A stretch of DNA of 64,000 bases from an uncultured Pelagibacteraceae bacterium (GTDB taxonomy: Bacteria > Pseudomonadota > Alphaproteobacteria > Pelagibacterales > Pelagibacteraceae), in NCBI GenBank assembly GCA_902605645.1, contig CACLDE010000003.1, positions 1 through 64,000 on the forward strand, written 5' to 3'. How positions within the stretch are numbered: the stretch's first letter is position 1; each line of letters opens with the position of its first letter. The notes under the pieces are model-generated. The model did no database searches and was not told where the DNA came from. It saw only the letters and a list, made by a program, of their open reading frames with translations. The translations under genes were made by a program, and so were the position numbers. Shown here in pieces: positions 44,121 through 53,689 of this stretch.

Positions 44121-45113
44121 TTATAAGGCTCCTTTTATTAGTTTTTCAAGTAAATCTAAGTGATTGTCGCTGTCGTTCAGACAGGGCACAACGTCAAAGT
44201 TTTTTCCTCCAGATTTTAAAAAGCTTTCTTTGCCTTGGATAGATATCTCCTCAAGAGTTTCAACGCAGTCAGATGAAAAGCCTGGACAAATTACTAAAAT
44301 ATTTTTTTTTCCCTTTTTTGGTAGATCTTCGAGAGTTTTATCTGTGTAAGGTTTAAGCCACGCTTCTGGTCCAAACCTGGATTGAAAAGTCGTTTTTATT
44401 TCAATGCTTTTAAATTCTTCTGCTAACAATCTAGATGTTTTGTGACAATAACAATGATACGGGTCCCCTTTGTCAAAATATTTTTGAGGAATTCCGTGAT
44501 ACGACGCTATAACTAAGTCTGGCTTCCAACTTATTTCGGCTATTTTTGAACTAAGGCTTTTCGAAAGTGCTTTAATATAAAGGGGGTCCGACTCATAGTG
44601 AGGTATTATCTTTAGGCTTGGCTGCCATCTCATGCCCATTAAAACTCTATATATCTCATCACAGACTGTGGCAGTTGTTGCTGCTGCATATTGAGGATAA
44701 AGTGGTAGAACAACAAGGTTTTCACATCCAGCCTCATGTAATTTATAAATTTTACTTTTAATGCTTGGATTTCCATAGCGCATGGCGTAATCAATAATCA
44801 AATCTTTGCTTTTAATTCTATCTAATAGTTTTTTAGTTTGCATGATTGTGTAATATCTTAGTGGTGACATGTCCTCTTTCTTCATCCATATTTCTTTATA
44901 AGCTTTTGCTGTTTTTGCCGGCCTTATGTTTAAAATAATTAAATTAAGGATTATTTGCCAAAGAAAAGGGTTTACTTCGATAACTCTTTTATCAGATAAA
45001 AATTCCTTTAAATACTTCCTTATATCAAACCATCTTGTAGAATCTGGTGTTCCCAGATTAATTAATAGAGCTCCTGTTTTGCCAAAATTTATTTTCGGGT
45101 GGTCTTTGTTCAT
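44121..45113 (-). CDS. hemH: Ferrochelatase
   Basis: HemH inserts iron into protoporphyrin IX to make haem. The 330-residue protein has GALLINLGTPDS, the iron-site histidine block SYHGIPQKYFDKGDPYHCYC, FQSRFGPEAWLKPYTDKTLE and CPGFSSDCVETLEEI. It overlaps hemE by 4 nt and is next to hemJ with no gap, making a compact late haem pathway operon. Confidence 0.97.
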   Translation of the reverse strand: MNKDHPKINFGKTGALLINLGTPDSTRWFDIRKYLKEFLSDKRVIEVNPFLWQIILNLIILNIRPAKTAKAYKEIWMKKEDMSPLRYYTIMQTKKLLDRIKSKDLIIDYAMRYGNPSIKSKIYKLHEAGCENLVVLPLYPQYAAATTATVCDEIYRVLMGMRWQPSLKIIPHYESDPLYIKALSKSLSSKIAEISWKPDLVIASYHGIPQKYFDKGDPYHCYCHKTSRLLAEEFKSIEIKTTFQSRFGPEAWLKPYTDKTLEDLPKKGKKNILVICPGFSSDCVETLEEISIQGKESFLKSGGKNFDVVPCLNDSDNHLDLLEKLIKGAL

Positions 45114-46120
45114 CTTGTAATTGAGTTCACTTTATCTACAATTTTTTTTATAATATTAGGGTTTGTTTCTGGGAGAATACCATGGCCAAGATTGAATATG
45201 TAGGGGTTATTCTTAAATATTTCCAAATATCTTTCTGACTCCTTTAATGCCTTTCTCTCACCCTTTAAAAGAACCTCTGGGTCCATTCCTCCTTGTATAC
45301 ACACATCATTAAGGTTAGCTTTCGCCCATATCGGATCAACTTTTTGATCAATGTTGATTGCATCTGGCTTTACTTCCTTTAAAAATTTCTTGTAATTATT
45401 TTTAAGCCCCTTTGGAAAACAAATTGATGGTATTTCATTTTCTCTGCAGAAGTTGACTAAGCTTTTATTTGGTGTGAAACAGTATTCTTCTAGATCTTCC
45501 TCTTTAATAAGTCCGGCCCATGAGTCAAAAATTTGTATTATTTCTGCTCCCGCTTCTTTTTGTTGTATTATATGAAGTTTAAGAAATGTGTCTAGTTTTT
45601 TTAGGACTGATTTAATTTCTTCCTTATTTTTTATTGTTATTTTTTTTGTTTGGTCAGGTTGTTCTTTAAGATTATACAGGTAGATTATAAGAGTCCAAGG
45701 AGCGCCAATAAATGCTATTAGTGACTTATTTTTTTCTAATATATTTCTGGTTTTTTTTATACTTTCATAAACAGGTTTTAGTGTTGTTAAAAATTCTTTC
45801 TCTTTTGTCTCTAAAAAGATGTCTAAATTAAAACTAGAATTGCGAGGGCCTCCTTTATCTCTAAATTCTATTTTTTGTTTTAAAGCATTTGGTATAACTA
45901 AAATATCTGAGAAAATTATCGCTGCGTCCAAGTTAAACCTTTTAATAGGTTGTAAGGTAATTTCAGTAGCTAAATTGCTATCATAACATAATTTAAGAAA
46001 ATCTGGATTTTTCAGTCTTAGTTTTCTAAATTCTGGGAGGTATCTTCCTGCTTGTCTCATAAACCATATTGGCACACAAGAGAAATCTTTTTTAATTAAA
46101 CAATTCAACAGTTTACTCAT
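45110..46120 (-). CDS. hemE: Uroporphyrinogen decarboxylase
   Basis: HemE converts uroporphyrinogen III to coproporphyrinogen III. The 336-residue protein has PIWFMRQAGRYLPEFR, ILVIPNALKQ, FIGAPWTLIIYL, IQIFDSWAG and FNLGHGILPETNP, all family signatures. It is the first gene leftward from the candidate replication origin and is transcribed away from it. Confidence 0.97.
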   Translation of the reverse strand: MSKLLNCLIKKDFSCVPIWFMRQAGRYLPEFRKLRLKNPDFLKLCYDSNLATEITLQPIKRFNLDAAIIFSDILVIPNALKQKIEFRDKGGPRNSSFNLDIFLETKEKEFLTTLKPVYESIKKTRNILEKNKSLIAFIGAPWTLIIYLYNLKEQPDQTKKITIKNKEEIKSVLKKLDTFLKLHIIQQKEAGAEIIQIFDSWAGLIKEEDLEEYCFTPNKSLVNFCRENEIPSICFPKGLKNNYKKFLKEVKPDAINIDQKVDPIWAKANLNDVCIQGGMDPEVLLKGERKALKESERYLEIFKNNPYIFNLGHGILPETNPNIIKKIVDKVNSITR

Positions 46121-46401
46121 AACATTAATAATATATTAATAAGAGTAGTTATTGTAATAGGTCATGTTAGTATCGACTATAATTAATTATACTTGGTTTT
46201 AAACATTTTATACCTATGGACGTGAATAAATTTGCTCTTATTTGAACAATTGATAGAATTATACCCACAGTTTATAGTTTGGGTATAAAATGATTAACAG
46301 CGAACAAAATGTACCAAACATGTTAATTAATGTGAGTAAATTTTTTTTATCTGTGGTTTAAAAATACAAGTCAAAGCTATACAATTATTATTAACAGATT
46401 T
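46121..46401. other. Candidate chromosomal replication origin (oriC)
   Basis: This 281-nt gap is the longest non-coding stretch here and separates divergent hemE and the PEP synthase regulator gene. The same gene pair flanks the known or proposed origins of Caulobacter and Rickettsia. Sites matching 8 of 9 positions of TTATNCACA are TTATTCACG (minus, 46229-46221), TTATACCCA (plus, 46259-46267), TTATACCCA (minus, 46288-46280) and TTACTCACA (minus, 46339-46331); TAAACCACA (minus, 46360-46352) matches 7. The segment beside hemE (46125-46160) is almost pure A/T and could unwind. None of the boxes is a perfect match, so the call leans on synteny. Confidence 0.65.
46259..46288. repeat. Inverted repeat in the putative origin
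   Basis: TTATACCCA (46259-46267) and TGGGTATAA (46280-46288) are perfect 9-bp arms around a 12-nt centre. Each arm is one mismatch from a DnaA box, so this may be a head-to-head pair of DnaA sites rather than a transcription hairpin. Confidence 0.6.
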
Positions 46402-47223
46402 ATGAACGAAAAATACAATGTATATCTTATCTCAGACTCCACGGGTGAAACCTTGGATAGAATATTTTTATCATTACAATCCCAATTTAAAAATTTTTAT
46501 TATGAGAAAAAAGAATTTTTCTTTGTTAGAACCGAACAACAAGTAGATAAAATAATTAGCGAGGGAATCAAAGGGCAAAATCCAATTATACTTTATACAA
46601 TCGTAGAAACAAAGCTTGCTAAATATCTATCAAGGAAAAGTGAAGAAACAAGCATCCCATGTTTTGGTGTTCTTGGAAGTTTAATTTTAGCTTTCTCCAA
46701 ACTATTAAACCAAAAGGCAATTCACAAACCTAGTGCTCAACATGTATTGGATGATGATTATTATAAAAGAATTGAGGCTATACAGTTTACAATGTCTCAT
46801 GACGATGGGAAAAGAACAGAAGACTTATCAAGTTCAGACGTAGTTTTGTTGGGGGTTAGCAGAACCAGCAAAACTCCAACTTCAATTTATTTAGCAAACA
46901 GAGGTTACAAAACAACAAATATACCATTGATACCTAAACAAGATATACCTAAAGATTTAAAAAACAACAACCTCAAATCTTGTGTGATCGGCTTATTCGC
47001 TGACCCGGACAGGCTTTCAGATATAAGGCGTAATCGAATAGCCTTAATGCAAGAAAGTAGATCTTCGAATTACACAGATATCAGCTCTATAAAAAAAGAA
47101 GTGGAAGATTCTAAAAAATTATTTAAAAAATATAATTGGCCGACTATTGATGTTACAAGGAAATCAGTTGAAGAAACAGCTGCGTCGATTATAAAAATAA
47201 TTGAGATTAAAAAAAATAAATGA
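46402..47223 (+). CDS. Pyruvate, water dikinase regulatory protein (kinase/pyrophosphorylase, DUF299)
   Basis: A bifunctional regulator that phosphorylates and dephosphorylates PEP synthase or pyruvate phosphate dikinase, controlling PEP synthesis. The 273-residue protein has LISDSTGETLDRI at the start, the P-loop LLGVSRTSKTPTSIYLANRG and the C-terminal IDVTRKSVEETAASI. It is the orthologue of the Rickettsia gene beside hemE at the origin. It overlaps maf by 4 nt (ATGA). Confidence 0.93.
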   Translation: MNEKYNVYLISDSTGETLDRIFLSLQSQFKNFYYEKKEFFFVRTEQQVDKIISEGIKGQNPIILYTIVETKLAKYLSRKSEETSIPCFGVLGSLILAFSKLLNQKAIHKPSAQHVLDDDYYKRIEAIQFTMSHDDGKRTEDLSSSDVVLLGVSRTSKTPTSIYLANRGYKTTNIPLIPKQDIPKDLKNNNLKSCVIGLFADPDRLSDIRRNRIALMQESRSSNYTDISSIKKEVEDSKKLFKKYNWPTIDVTRKSVEETAASIIKIIEIKKNK

Positions 47224-47804
47224 AAATAGTTTTAGCCTCTAAAAGTGGAGTTAGGAAAGAGATTTTAGACAAATATGGAATCGATAGTATTGTTTGTCAT
47301 TCGAATGTAGACGAGGATCAAGTCAAGGAGGCTTTGCTAGATAAAGGTGCAGATCCTGAATCTATTTCAAAAAATTTAGCAGAACTAAAATCTGTTAAAG
47401 TAAGTGTCAAATATCCAGATTATTTAGTATTAGGCGCAGATAGCGTAATTTCTCTTCATCAAAAATTAATTAACAAACCCAATTCAAGGGGAGAAGCTTT
47501 TGATATTTTAAAGTTACTTAATGGGAACAAACATTACTTAATAAGCTCTGTTTGTATCTCTAAAAATGGGGCTATGATTTGGAACTATACTGATAAATCA
47601 GAACTAAAAATGAAAAATTTGTCAGATAATGAGTTGAAAACATATCTCAAAGGAATACAAACCGAGATATTATTAGCTTATGGGGTTTACCAGATCGAAG
47701 CAGGTGGTTTAAACTTATTTGAGTATATAAAAGGTGATAAAGATTCTATAATGGGTTTACCAATAGAACAAATTAAGGAATATATTGAGAAGTACAAAGC
47801 ATGA
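47220..47804 (+). CDS. maf: Maf-family nucleotide pyrophosphatase
   Basis: Maf hydrolyses non-canonical or specific nucleoside triphosphates (dTTP/UTP type) and is linked to septum control. The 194-residue protein has VLASKSGVRKEILDKYG, VLGADSVISL, NKPNSRGEAFDILKLLNG and the C-terminal SIMGLPIEQI. The common ASxSxxR start is ASKSGVR here. It overlaps aroE by 4 nt. Confidence 0.93.
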   Translation: MKIVLASKSGVRKEILDKYGIDSIVCHSNVDEDQVKEALLDKGADPESISKNLAELKSVKVSVKYPDYLVLGADSVISLHQKLINKPNSRGEAFDILKLLNGNKHYLISSVCISKNGAMIWNYTDKSELKMKNLSDNELKTYLKGIQTEILLAYGVYQIEAGGLNLFEYIKGDKDSIMGLPIEQIKEYIEKYKA

Positions 47805-48631
47805 AAAAAACCAAATTTGCTATAATAGGTAATTCCATATCTCACTCTCTTTCACCAACCTTGCATAATTTTTGGTTTAAGAAGTATAAAATTAATGCTG
47901 AATATGAATTATTGGATATTGATAAAAACGAAGTTCAAAATGTTATCGATAAAATTAAAAACAAAGAGATAAAAGGTATAAATGTAACCTTGCCATACAA
48001 AAAATTTGTAATACCTTTTTTAGCAAAAACAATAAATGACGCCAATGAAACTCATTCAGTTAATACTATTATGTTAGATGAAAGCGATAATTTAATAGGG
48101 GAAAATACTGATGTTTTTGGCTTTCAAGCAGCATATTTAAAATCTATTCCCGAGCAAGCAAATAATAATAAGAAAGTTTTAATTTTAGGAGCAGGAGGTG
48201 TTGCTCCTTCAATCATACTTGCTTTATTAAAATCAAACATACATGATATTTCCTTGAGTAACAGGACTTTTGAAAAATCACTATTTCTTAAAAAAAATTT
48301 CAAAAACTTAAATATTATTAAGTGGGATAATTTTACAAAAGATATTAACAAGTTTGATATTATTATAAATGCAACTAGTTTAGGATTAAATTCAAGTGAT
48401 GAATTTAAAAATGATTTTAGTAATTTTAGAAAAAATCTTATTTATATAGATACCATTTATAATCCAGCCGAAACAAAAATGATTAAGTATTTTAAATTAA
48501 ATAAAATTAAAACATTTAATGGATTAAATATGTTTATTTATCAGGGACAAAAGGCCTTTTTTTTATGGAATAAAATTAATCCCGAGGTTGATGATGAGCT
48601 GCTTGAGTTGCTGGAGTCCAAGTTAAATTAA
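47801..48631 (+). CDS. aroE: Shikimate dehydrogenase
   Basis: AroE reduces 3-dehydroshikimate with NADPH in aromatic amino acid synthesis. The 276-residue protein has NSISHSLSPTLHNFWF, GINVTLPYKK with the catalytic Lys, GENTDVFGF with the catalytic Asp, the dinucleotide loop LGAGGVAPSI, INATSLGLN and MFIYQGQKAF. It overlaps maf by 4 nt and coaE by 1 nt. Confidence 0.97.
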   Translation: MKKTKFAIIGNSISHSLSPTLHNFWFKKYKINAEYELLDIDKNEVQNVIDKIKNKEIKGINVTLPYKKFVIPFLAKTINDANETHSVNTIMLDESDNLIGENTDVFGFQAAYLKSIPEQANNNKKVLILGAGGVAPSIILALLKSNIHDISLSNRTFEKSLFLKKNFKNLNIIKWDNFTKDINKFDIIINATSLGLNSSDEFKNDFSNFRKNLIYIDTIYNPAETKMIKYFKLNKIKTFNGLNMFIYQGQKAFFLWNKINPEVDDELLELLESKLN

Positions 48632-49188
48632 TGAAAATCGGTATTACAGGCTCTCTATCATCAGGAAAGTCTTCAGTCGCTAAAATTTTATCAAAAAATA
48701 AGGACATTCTTTTCAGTGCAGATAAGATAGTCAAAAATTTATATTCAAATAACGAATTTAAAAAAAAAGTAAAAAAAAAATTTCGAGTTAAGAAAAATAA
48801 TATTAAAGAAGAAATAAAATTAAAATTATTAAAAAAGGAAATATCTCTTAAAGAATTAGGGTCGGCAATTCATCCATTTGTAAGAAAAAAAATGAGAGAG
48901 TTTTATAAAAAAAATAAAAATAAAGAAATTGTTTTTTTTGAGATTCCACTTTTAGTAGAAAGCAAGCTCATGAAATTTTTTGATTTTGTAATACTAGTGG
49001 TTGCCTCAAAAAAAAACAGACTTAAACGATACTTAAAAAATGGCGGTAAAAAAGAAATGTTTTATCTTTTGGATAAGAATCAAATATCTGCAAAAAGAAA
49101 AATTAAACATTGTGATTATTTGATTGTTAACAACAAATCTAAAAATATTTTAAAAAAAAAGGTATATGATATAATAGATTATGTCTGA
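48631..49188 (+). CDS. coaE: Dephospho-CoA kinase
   Basis: CoaE phosphorylates dephospho-CoA in the last step of coenzyme A synthesis. The 185-residue protein has the P-loop GITGSLSSGKSSVAK, SADKIVKNLY, IHPFVRKKM and FEIPLLVESKLMKFFD. The lysine content is very high, as expected of AT-rich genomes. It overlaps dnaQ by 8 nt. Confidence 0.95.
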   Translation: MKIGITGSLSSGKSSVAKILSKNKDILFSADKIVKNLYSNNEFKKKVKKKFRVKKNNIKEEIKLKLLKKEISLKELGSAIHPFVRKKMREFYKKNKNKEIVFFEIPLLVESKLMKFFDFVILVVASKKNRLKRYLKNGGKKEMFYLLDKNQISAKRKIKHCDYLIVNNKSKNILKKKVYDIIDYV

Positions 49189-49843
49189 AATATTCTTGGA
49201 TATAGAGACTACTGGATTATCCTTTAAAGATGGTCATAGAATAGTTGAAATAGCATGTATTGAAACAAAGGAATTTGTACCTACTAAAAAAGTCTTTCAT
49301 AAAATAATAAACCCAGAACGCAATGTGCCTGATGAAGCATTTAAAATTCACGGCTTCTCATCAAGTTTTTTAAAAGACAAACCTAAATTTGAAGAAGTAG
49401 CAGATGAACTTGTAAACTTTATTAGTGACAATGATTTGATCATACACAACGCATCATTTGATATACCTTTTATTAATCACGAGCTTAAAATTTTGAAGAA
49501 AGATATTATCAATAAAAATAAAATTATAGATACTCTTGAACTAGCGAGAAGCAAATATCCTGGAATGTCAAACTCATTAGATGCTCTTTGTAAAAGATTT
49601 AATGTAGATTTTTCTAGAAGAGTCAAACATAATGCGGTCTTGGATTGTGAGCTTTTACGTGAAGTCTATATTAACCTTTTAGATGTTAAAGAGCCTAAAT
49701 TGTCATTTAATTTAAAATCAGAGCAAATCATCAGCTACAATCAAATTCGAAATTATTCAAAAGTAATAGTTAAACCCTCAGAGGAAGAATTAACAAATCA
49801 CAATAATTTTTTAAAAACTGAGCTTAAAAAAAATTTTTTTTAG
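49181..49843 (+). CDS. dnaQ: DNA polymerase III epsilon subunit (3'-5' exonuclease)
   Basis: DnaQ proofreads during chromosome replication. The 220-residue protein has all three exonuclease motifs: FLDIETTGLSFKDG (Exo I), HNASFDIPFINHEL (Exo II) and KHNAVLDCELLREVY (Exo III-epsilon). The C-terminal 45 residues would contact the polymerase. It is last in the origin-proximal run and overlaps the convergent secB gene by 4 nt. Confidence 0.95.
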   Translation: MSEIFLDIETTGLSFKDGHRIVEIACIETKEFVPTKKVFHKIINPERNVPDEAFKIHGFSSSFLKDKPKFEEVADELVNFISDNDLIIHNASFDIPFINHELKILKKDIINKNKIIDTLELARSKYPGMSNSLDALCKRFNVDFSRRVKHNAVLDCELLREVYINLLDVKEPKLSFNLKSEQIISYNQIRNYSKVIVKPSEEELTNHNNFLKTELKKNFF

Positions 49844-50271
49844 TTTTTTTTAGACAAATATAGTTTTCTAAAATCTATGTTTTGATCAACTTTAATTTCT
49901 CTGAATCCTGAATTTTCAAATATAAAAATAAAGGCTTTTCTAAGTTCTGGATATACCTCGCTTGGTATATCAACTAGAATTATTTCCTCTAATCTTTTTT
50001 TATCTGTCAAGTTTTTGTCTAATTCTACTAAGGTAGAATATGTAACTTTAGCATCTATCCTGTCTAGACTTTTATCTTTTGGTTCCAAAAGTAGCGTCGT
50101 TTGTATTTCTATAATATTATCTTTGTATCTATTACTTTTGATATCTATTTTAAATTTATATAACGAGATATCTTTGATCAGAGAAAAAAAATTGTCTGGT
50201 TTATAAATATCAAAATTTAAAGTTTTAATATATTTGGCAATTATTTTATAATTCATCTTTTTTTTCGTCAA
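49840..50271 (-). CDS. secB: Protein-export chaperone SecB
   Basis: SecB is a tetrameric cytoplasmic chaperone that keeps preproteins unfolded for SecA. The 143-residue protein has KTLNFDIYKP, the beta-rich LLLEPKDKSLDRIDAKVTYS, and the C-terminal EVYPELRKAFIFIFENSGF, which aligns with the family pattern. It is diverged, but its place beside dnaQ and fxsA is the usual alphaproteobacterial one. An alternative start at Met6 (50256) would reduce the overlap with fxsA from 26 to 11 nt. Confidence 0.82.
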   Translation of the reverse strand: MTKKKMNYKIIAKYIKTLNFDIYKPDNFFSLIKDISLYKFKIDIKSNRYKDNIIEIQTTLLLEPKDKSLDRIDAKVTYSTLVELDKNLTDKKRLEEIILVDIPSEVYPELRKAFIFIFENSGFREIKVDQNIDFRKLYLSKKN

Positions 50272-50659
50272 TTATTTCTGCCTCAATTGTTTTATCATCC
50301 TTCTTTTGATTCCTAGCCTTTTTCATTATTGGGGCAAGTAAGAGCTTTCTAGTTATTGGAATTAATAATAAAAAACCTAAAATATCAGTAAAAAATCCTG
50401 GTAGAATTAGAAACACAGCAGCAATTGCAATTGATGCTCCAGACAATATCTCATAGACAGGCATCCTGTTTTGATAGATGTTTAAAAATCCAGATTTGAT
50501 AGTCTTAATCCCTTGAATTCTGGCAAAATAAACCCCAACTACTGCAGTGAAAATTATTAAAAAAATCGTATTTATTGCTCCAATATTCTCTCCTATTTTA
50601 ATAAATAGCAATATTTCTATTATTGGTAAGGCTATAATTGATATTAGTATTGTGTTCAT
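50246..50659 (-). CDS. fxsA: FxsA family membrane protein
   Basis: A 137-residue inner membrane protein with three to four helices and the FxsA pattern: PIIEILLFIKIGENIGAINT, then ARIQGIKTIKSG and the helix pair AAVFLILPGFFTDILGFLLL. In E. coli it affects phage F exclusion; its normal role is unclear. It overlaps secB and diverges from the Tim44-like gene across a 44-nt gap. Confidence 0.9.
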   Translation of the reverse strand: MNTILISIIALPIIEILLFIKIGENIGAINTIFLIIFTAVVGVYFARIQGIKTIKSGFLNIYQNRMPVYEILSGASIAIAAVFLILPGFFTDILGFLLLIPITRKLLLAPIMKKARNQKKDDKTIEAEIIDEKKDEL

Positions 50660-50703
50660 TTGTCTGATACAAAAATATATTAATAATGTATATTTAGCAA
50701 ATA

Positions 50704-51312
50704 ATGAGTAGTAACTTTGGGTACATAGATATAATTTTATTGGCTATGATTGCCGGTTTTATCATCTTGAGATTAAGAAGCATCTTGGGAAGAAAAACTG
50801 GTCATGAAGAAAAAATTTATCCTAGATTTTCAGAAAAAAAATTTGAAGAATTTCGGAATTCTCAAGAGATAAAATTAAAAAAGAAAAACTTAAATGAACT
50901 AAAGGGAGAAGAAAAAGATAAATTTATCAAAGGCGCTGAAATAGCTTACGAAACTATAATTACAGCTTTTGCAAAAGGTGACAAAAAAAGTTTAAAAAAT
51001 CTTCTAACACCAAAAATGGCAACAAATTTTAATCAAGCCATTTCTGACAGAGAAGACAAAGGCATTAAGTCAGAACTAACATTCATAGGTATGAAAGAGT
51101 CTAACCTTGAAAAATTTGAAAAAGTTCAAGATAACATTTTCGCTACAGTAAAATTTGTGTCCGATATAATTTCAGTAAAAAGGGATAAAAGTAACAATGT
51201 TTTAGAAGGTAATCCGGATAGAATAAAAACAGTAACAGATCACTGGAAATTTTCTAAAAAAGAGACGAGTAGCAGTCCCAGTTGGTATTTAGCTGAAATT
51301 TTACCCAAGTGA
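50704..51312 (+). CDS. Tim44-like domain protein
   Basis: A 202-residue protein with an N-terminal membrane helix (IDIILLAMIAGFIILRLR) followed by the alphaproteobacterial GRKTGHEE and a C-terminal Tim44-like fold (KGAEIAYETIITAFAKGDKKSLKNLL and DHWKFSK). Tim44 proteins in bacteria are relatives of the mitochondrial import motor subunit and may link secretion or respiratory assembly to the membrane. It overlaps the smr gene by 4 nt; the lytic transglycosylase MltA often found between them is missing. Confidence 0.88.
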   Translation: MSSNFGYIDIILLAMIAGFIILRLRSILGRKTGHEEKIYPRFSEKKFEEFRNSQEIKLKKKNLNELKGEEKDKFIKGAEIAYETIITAFAKGDKKSLKNLLTPKMATNFNQAISDREDKGIKSELTFIGMKESNLEKFEKVQDNIFATVKFVSDIISVKRDKSNNVLEGNPDRIKTVTDHWKFSKKETSSSPSWYLAEILPK

Positions 51313-51722
51313 AAAAAAAAGACTCTTTATCACAAAAAGACAAAGAAGACTGGAAGAACTTTTTAGAAGATAGATCTTACGTCCCCGACAAGGATCAAAA
51401 ACCTCAAGCCAATAACATAACCGAAAAATTTAAATTTGATTTGCACGGACTAACTCTCGATGAAGCCAACAAAAGGGTGAAACAGATTATTAAGTCTTGT
51501 AGTCAAAAAAATTGTAGAGAAATACTTTTTATTACTGGAAAAGGACTGCACTCAAATCATGATAATGTCTACAAGTCTTCAGATTTGAGCAAATTAAGAT
51601 TTTCTGTTCCTGAATTTATTAATTCAGATCCAGAAATCTCAGAACTTATTTTATCTATGGTTAATCCTTCAGAAATGGAAGGTGGAGAAGGAGCATTACT
51701 TATAAAATTAAAAAAATTATAA
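51309..51722 (+). CDS. Smr domain protein
   Basis: A 137-residue protein with a C-terminal Smr domain, a MutS2-related endonuclease or RNA-nicking fold. Motifs are [29 protein letters not shown] and [10 protein letters not shown]. The usual short helical N-terminal part includes DWKNFLED. It overlaps hslU, which converges from the right, by 6 nt. Confidence 0.92.
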   Translation: MKKKDSLSQKDKEDWKNFLEDRSYVPDKDQKPQANNITEKFKFDLHGLTLDEANKRVKQIIKSCSQKNCREILFITGKGLHSNHDNVYKSSDLSKLRFSVPEFINSDPEISELILSMVNPSEMEGGEGALLIKLKKL

Positions 51723-53096
51723 TATAAACTTCGAAAGATCTGTATCTTTCACTAAGTTTCCTAGGTTCTTCTCAACAAACTTTTTATCAACAACAATTTT
51801 TTCCCCAGCTTTATCAGTTGCATTAAAACTAATATCATCTAAGACTTTTTCAATAATTGTATGCAATCTTCTTGCTCCTATATTTTCTATTGAAGAATTT
51901 ACTTCAGTGGAAATTTTAGCAAGCATTTCAATACCATCATCTTTAAACTCTAGATCAACATTTTCTGTCTTTAATAAAGCTTTATACTGTTTGATTAAGC
52001 TATTATCTGGTTCTTTTAAAATCCTGATGAAGTCTTTTTCATCCAGTGCACTTAACTCCACTCTGATTGGTAGTCTTCCTTGTAATTCTGGAAGTAAGTC
52101 CGAGGGTTTTGCAAGTTGAAATGCACCTGAAGCAATGAATAGTATATGATCAGTTTTAATTGGTCCATGTTTTGTATTAACAGTTGTTCCCTCTATTAGA
52201 GGAAGAAGATCTCTTTGAACCCCTTCTCTGGACACGTCACCCCCTACTCTGTCTCCTCTTGCAGATACTTTATCAATTTCGTCTAAAAAAACTATACCAT
52301 TATCCTCAGTTGATTTTTTTGCTTCCTGAACAATTTTATCTTCTTCAATCATTTTATCAGACTCTTGAGCAACTAAAATATCGTGAGACTCTTTCACGGT
52401 CATTTTTTTCTTCTTGCCTTTTTTGTTACTCATAGATTTACCAAAAATATCACCAATATTGACCATACCAACATTAGCTCCTGGCATTCCTGGTATTTCA
52501 AAACTAGGCATAGAAGAAGATGTATTCAATACTTCAATTTCAATTTGATTATTATCTAAATCACCATTTCTTAATCTTTTCCTAAAGCTTTCTCTTGTAG
52601 CTACAGATGCCTTATTGCCAACTAGCGCATCCAAAACTTTGTCTTCTGCAAGCAATTGTGCTTTAGCGTTTACTTCTTTCCTTTTCTTCTCTCGTTCCAT
52701 TGCAATTGCAATTTCGACAAGGTCTCTAATAATTTGCTCTACATCTCTACCAACGTATCCTACTTCGGTAAATCTAGTTGCCTCAACTTTAATAAATGGA
52801 GCTTCAGCTAACTTTGATAATCTTCTTGATATTTCAGTTTTTCCAACACCAGTTGGACCTATCATTAGTATATTTTTAGGTAAAACTTCATCCTTCATTT
52901 CATCTGATAAAGCTTGTCGTCTCCATCTGTTTCTTAAGGCAACAGCAACAGCCTTTTTTGCCTCCTTTTGACCGATTACATATCTATCTAATTCAGAAAC
53001 TATCTCACGTGGAGACAAGGCACTTACTCTACTTTGTTCGATTTTTTCTTTGTTTTTAATTAGATTTAAATTTGTAATTTTTTTTGTTCCAGACAT
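51717..53096 (-). CDS. hslU: ATP-dependent protease ATPase subunit HslU
   Basis: HslU is the AAA+ unfoldase of the HslUV protease. From the ATG at 53096 the protein has 459 residues starting [11 protein letters not shown]; a longer frame opens at 53153 but runs into hslV. Features are [20 protein letters not shown], Walker [10 protein letters not shown], Walker [10 protein letters not shown], the pore GYVG motif in [12 protein letters not shown] and [15 protein letters not shown]. The start lies 1 nt after the hslV stop. Confidence 0.97.
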   Translation of the reverse strand: MSGTKKITNLNLIKNKEKIEQSRVSALSPREIVSELDRYVIGQKEAKKAVAVALRNRWRRQALSDEMKDEVLPKNILMIGPTGVGKTEISRRLSKLAEAPFIKVEATRFTEVGYVGRDVEQIIRDLVEIAIAMEREKKRKEVNAKAQLLAEDKVLDALVGNKASVATRESFRKRLRNGDLDNNQIEIEVLNTSSSMPSFEIPGMPGANVGMVNIGDIFGKSMSNKKGKKKKMTVKESHDILVAQESDKMIEEDKIVQEAKKSTEDNGIVFLDEIDKVSARGDRVGGDVSREGVQRDLLPLIEGTTVNTKHGPIKTDHILFIASGAFQLAKPSDLLPELQGRLPIRVELSALDEKDFIRILKEPDNSLIKQYKALLKTENVDLEFKDDGIEMLAKISTEVNSSIENIGARRLHTIIEKVLDDISFNATDKAGEKIVVDKKFVEKNLGNLVKDTDLSKFIL

Positions 53097-53097
53097 T

Positions 53098-53637
53098 TTA
53101 TAATTTTTCCATTGTAATGTTGTTATTTGTAAAAACACATATTTCTGATGCAACTTTAATAGCTTTTTTTGCTATATCTTCTGCTTTCATATCTGTCTCC
53201 ATCAGCACTTTTGCAGCCGCCAAAGCATAATTTCCTCCGGAACCAATTCCAATAATTCCATCTTCAGGTTCTAAAACATCTCCTGTGCCTGAAATAATAA
53301 AACTTTTTTCTTTATCGGCTACCGCCATTAATGCTTCTAATCTTCTTAAATATTTATCACTTCTCCAATCTTTCGCTAGTTCCACAGCTGCTCTGGAAAG
53401 ATTTCCTGCATGCTTTTCAAGCTTAGCCTCCAGTCTCTCAAATAATGTAAGCGCGTCAGCAGTAGATCCCGCAAAACCTGCAATCACATTTCGTTTCTCA
53501 ATCTTTCTGACTTTTTTGGCTTTACTTTTAAGCACAGTGTTGCCTAAGCTTACTTGACCATCACCTACTACTATTGTTTCATTATTCTTCCTTAAAAGAA
53601 CAATTGTGGTTCCATGCCATTTTTCAGCTGTATTCAT
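53098..53637 (-). CDS. hslV: ATP-dependent protease peptidase subunit HslV
   Basis: HslV is the threonine protease of the HslUV complex. The 179-residue protein carries [11 protein letters not shown], where the first Thr of GTTIV would become the catalytic N-terminus after removal of nine residues. [15 protein letters not shown] and [18 protein letters not shown] are further family marks. It is the first gene of the hslVU pair and is divergent from hisB. Confidence 0.96.
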   Translation of the reverse strand: MNTAEKWHGTTIVLLRKNNETIVVGDGQVSLGNTVLKSKAKKVRKIEKRNVIAGFAGSTADALTLFERLEAKLEKHAGNLSRAAVELAKDWRSDKYLRRLEALMAVADKEKSFIISGTGDVLEPEDGIIGIGSGGNYALAAAKVLMETDMKAEDIAKKAIKVASEICVFTNNNITMEKL

Positions 53638-53689
53638 GTTATTCTATGTGGAGATTAATTTTATTTCTTCAATAGACATTTTGTGTTTA

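Noticed and set aside
52184-52971. Long plus-strand frames opposite hslU
   Set aside because: They are shadows of the hslU reading frame with no domain resemblance.
53097-53153. A longer hslU starting at 53153
   Set aside because: The extra 19 residues overlap hslV coding sequence and match nothing in the family; ATG at 53096 gives the standard N-terminus.
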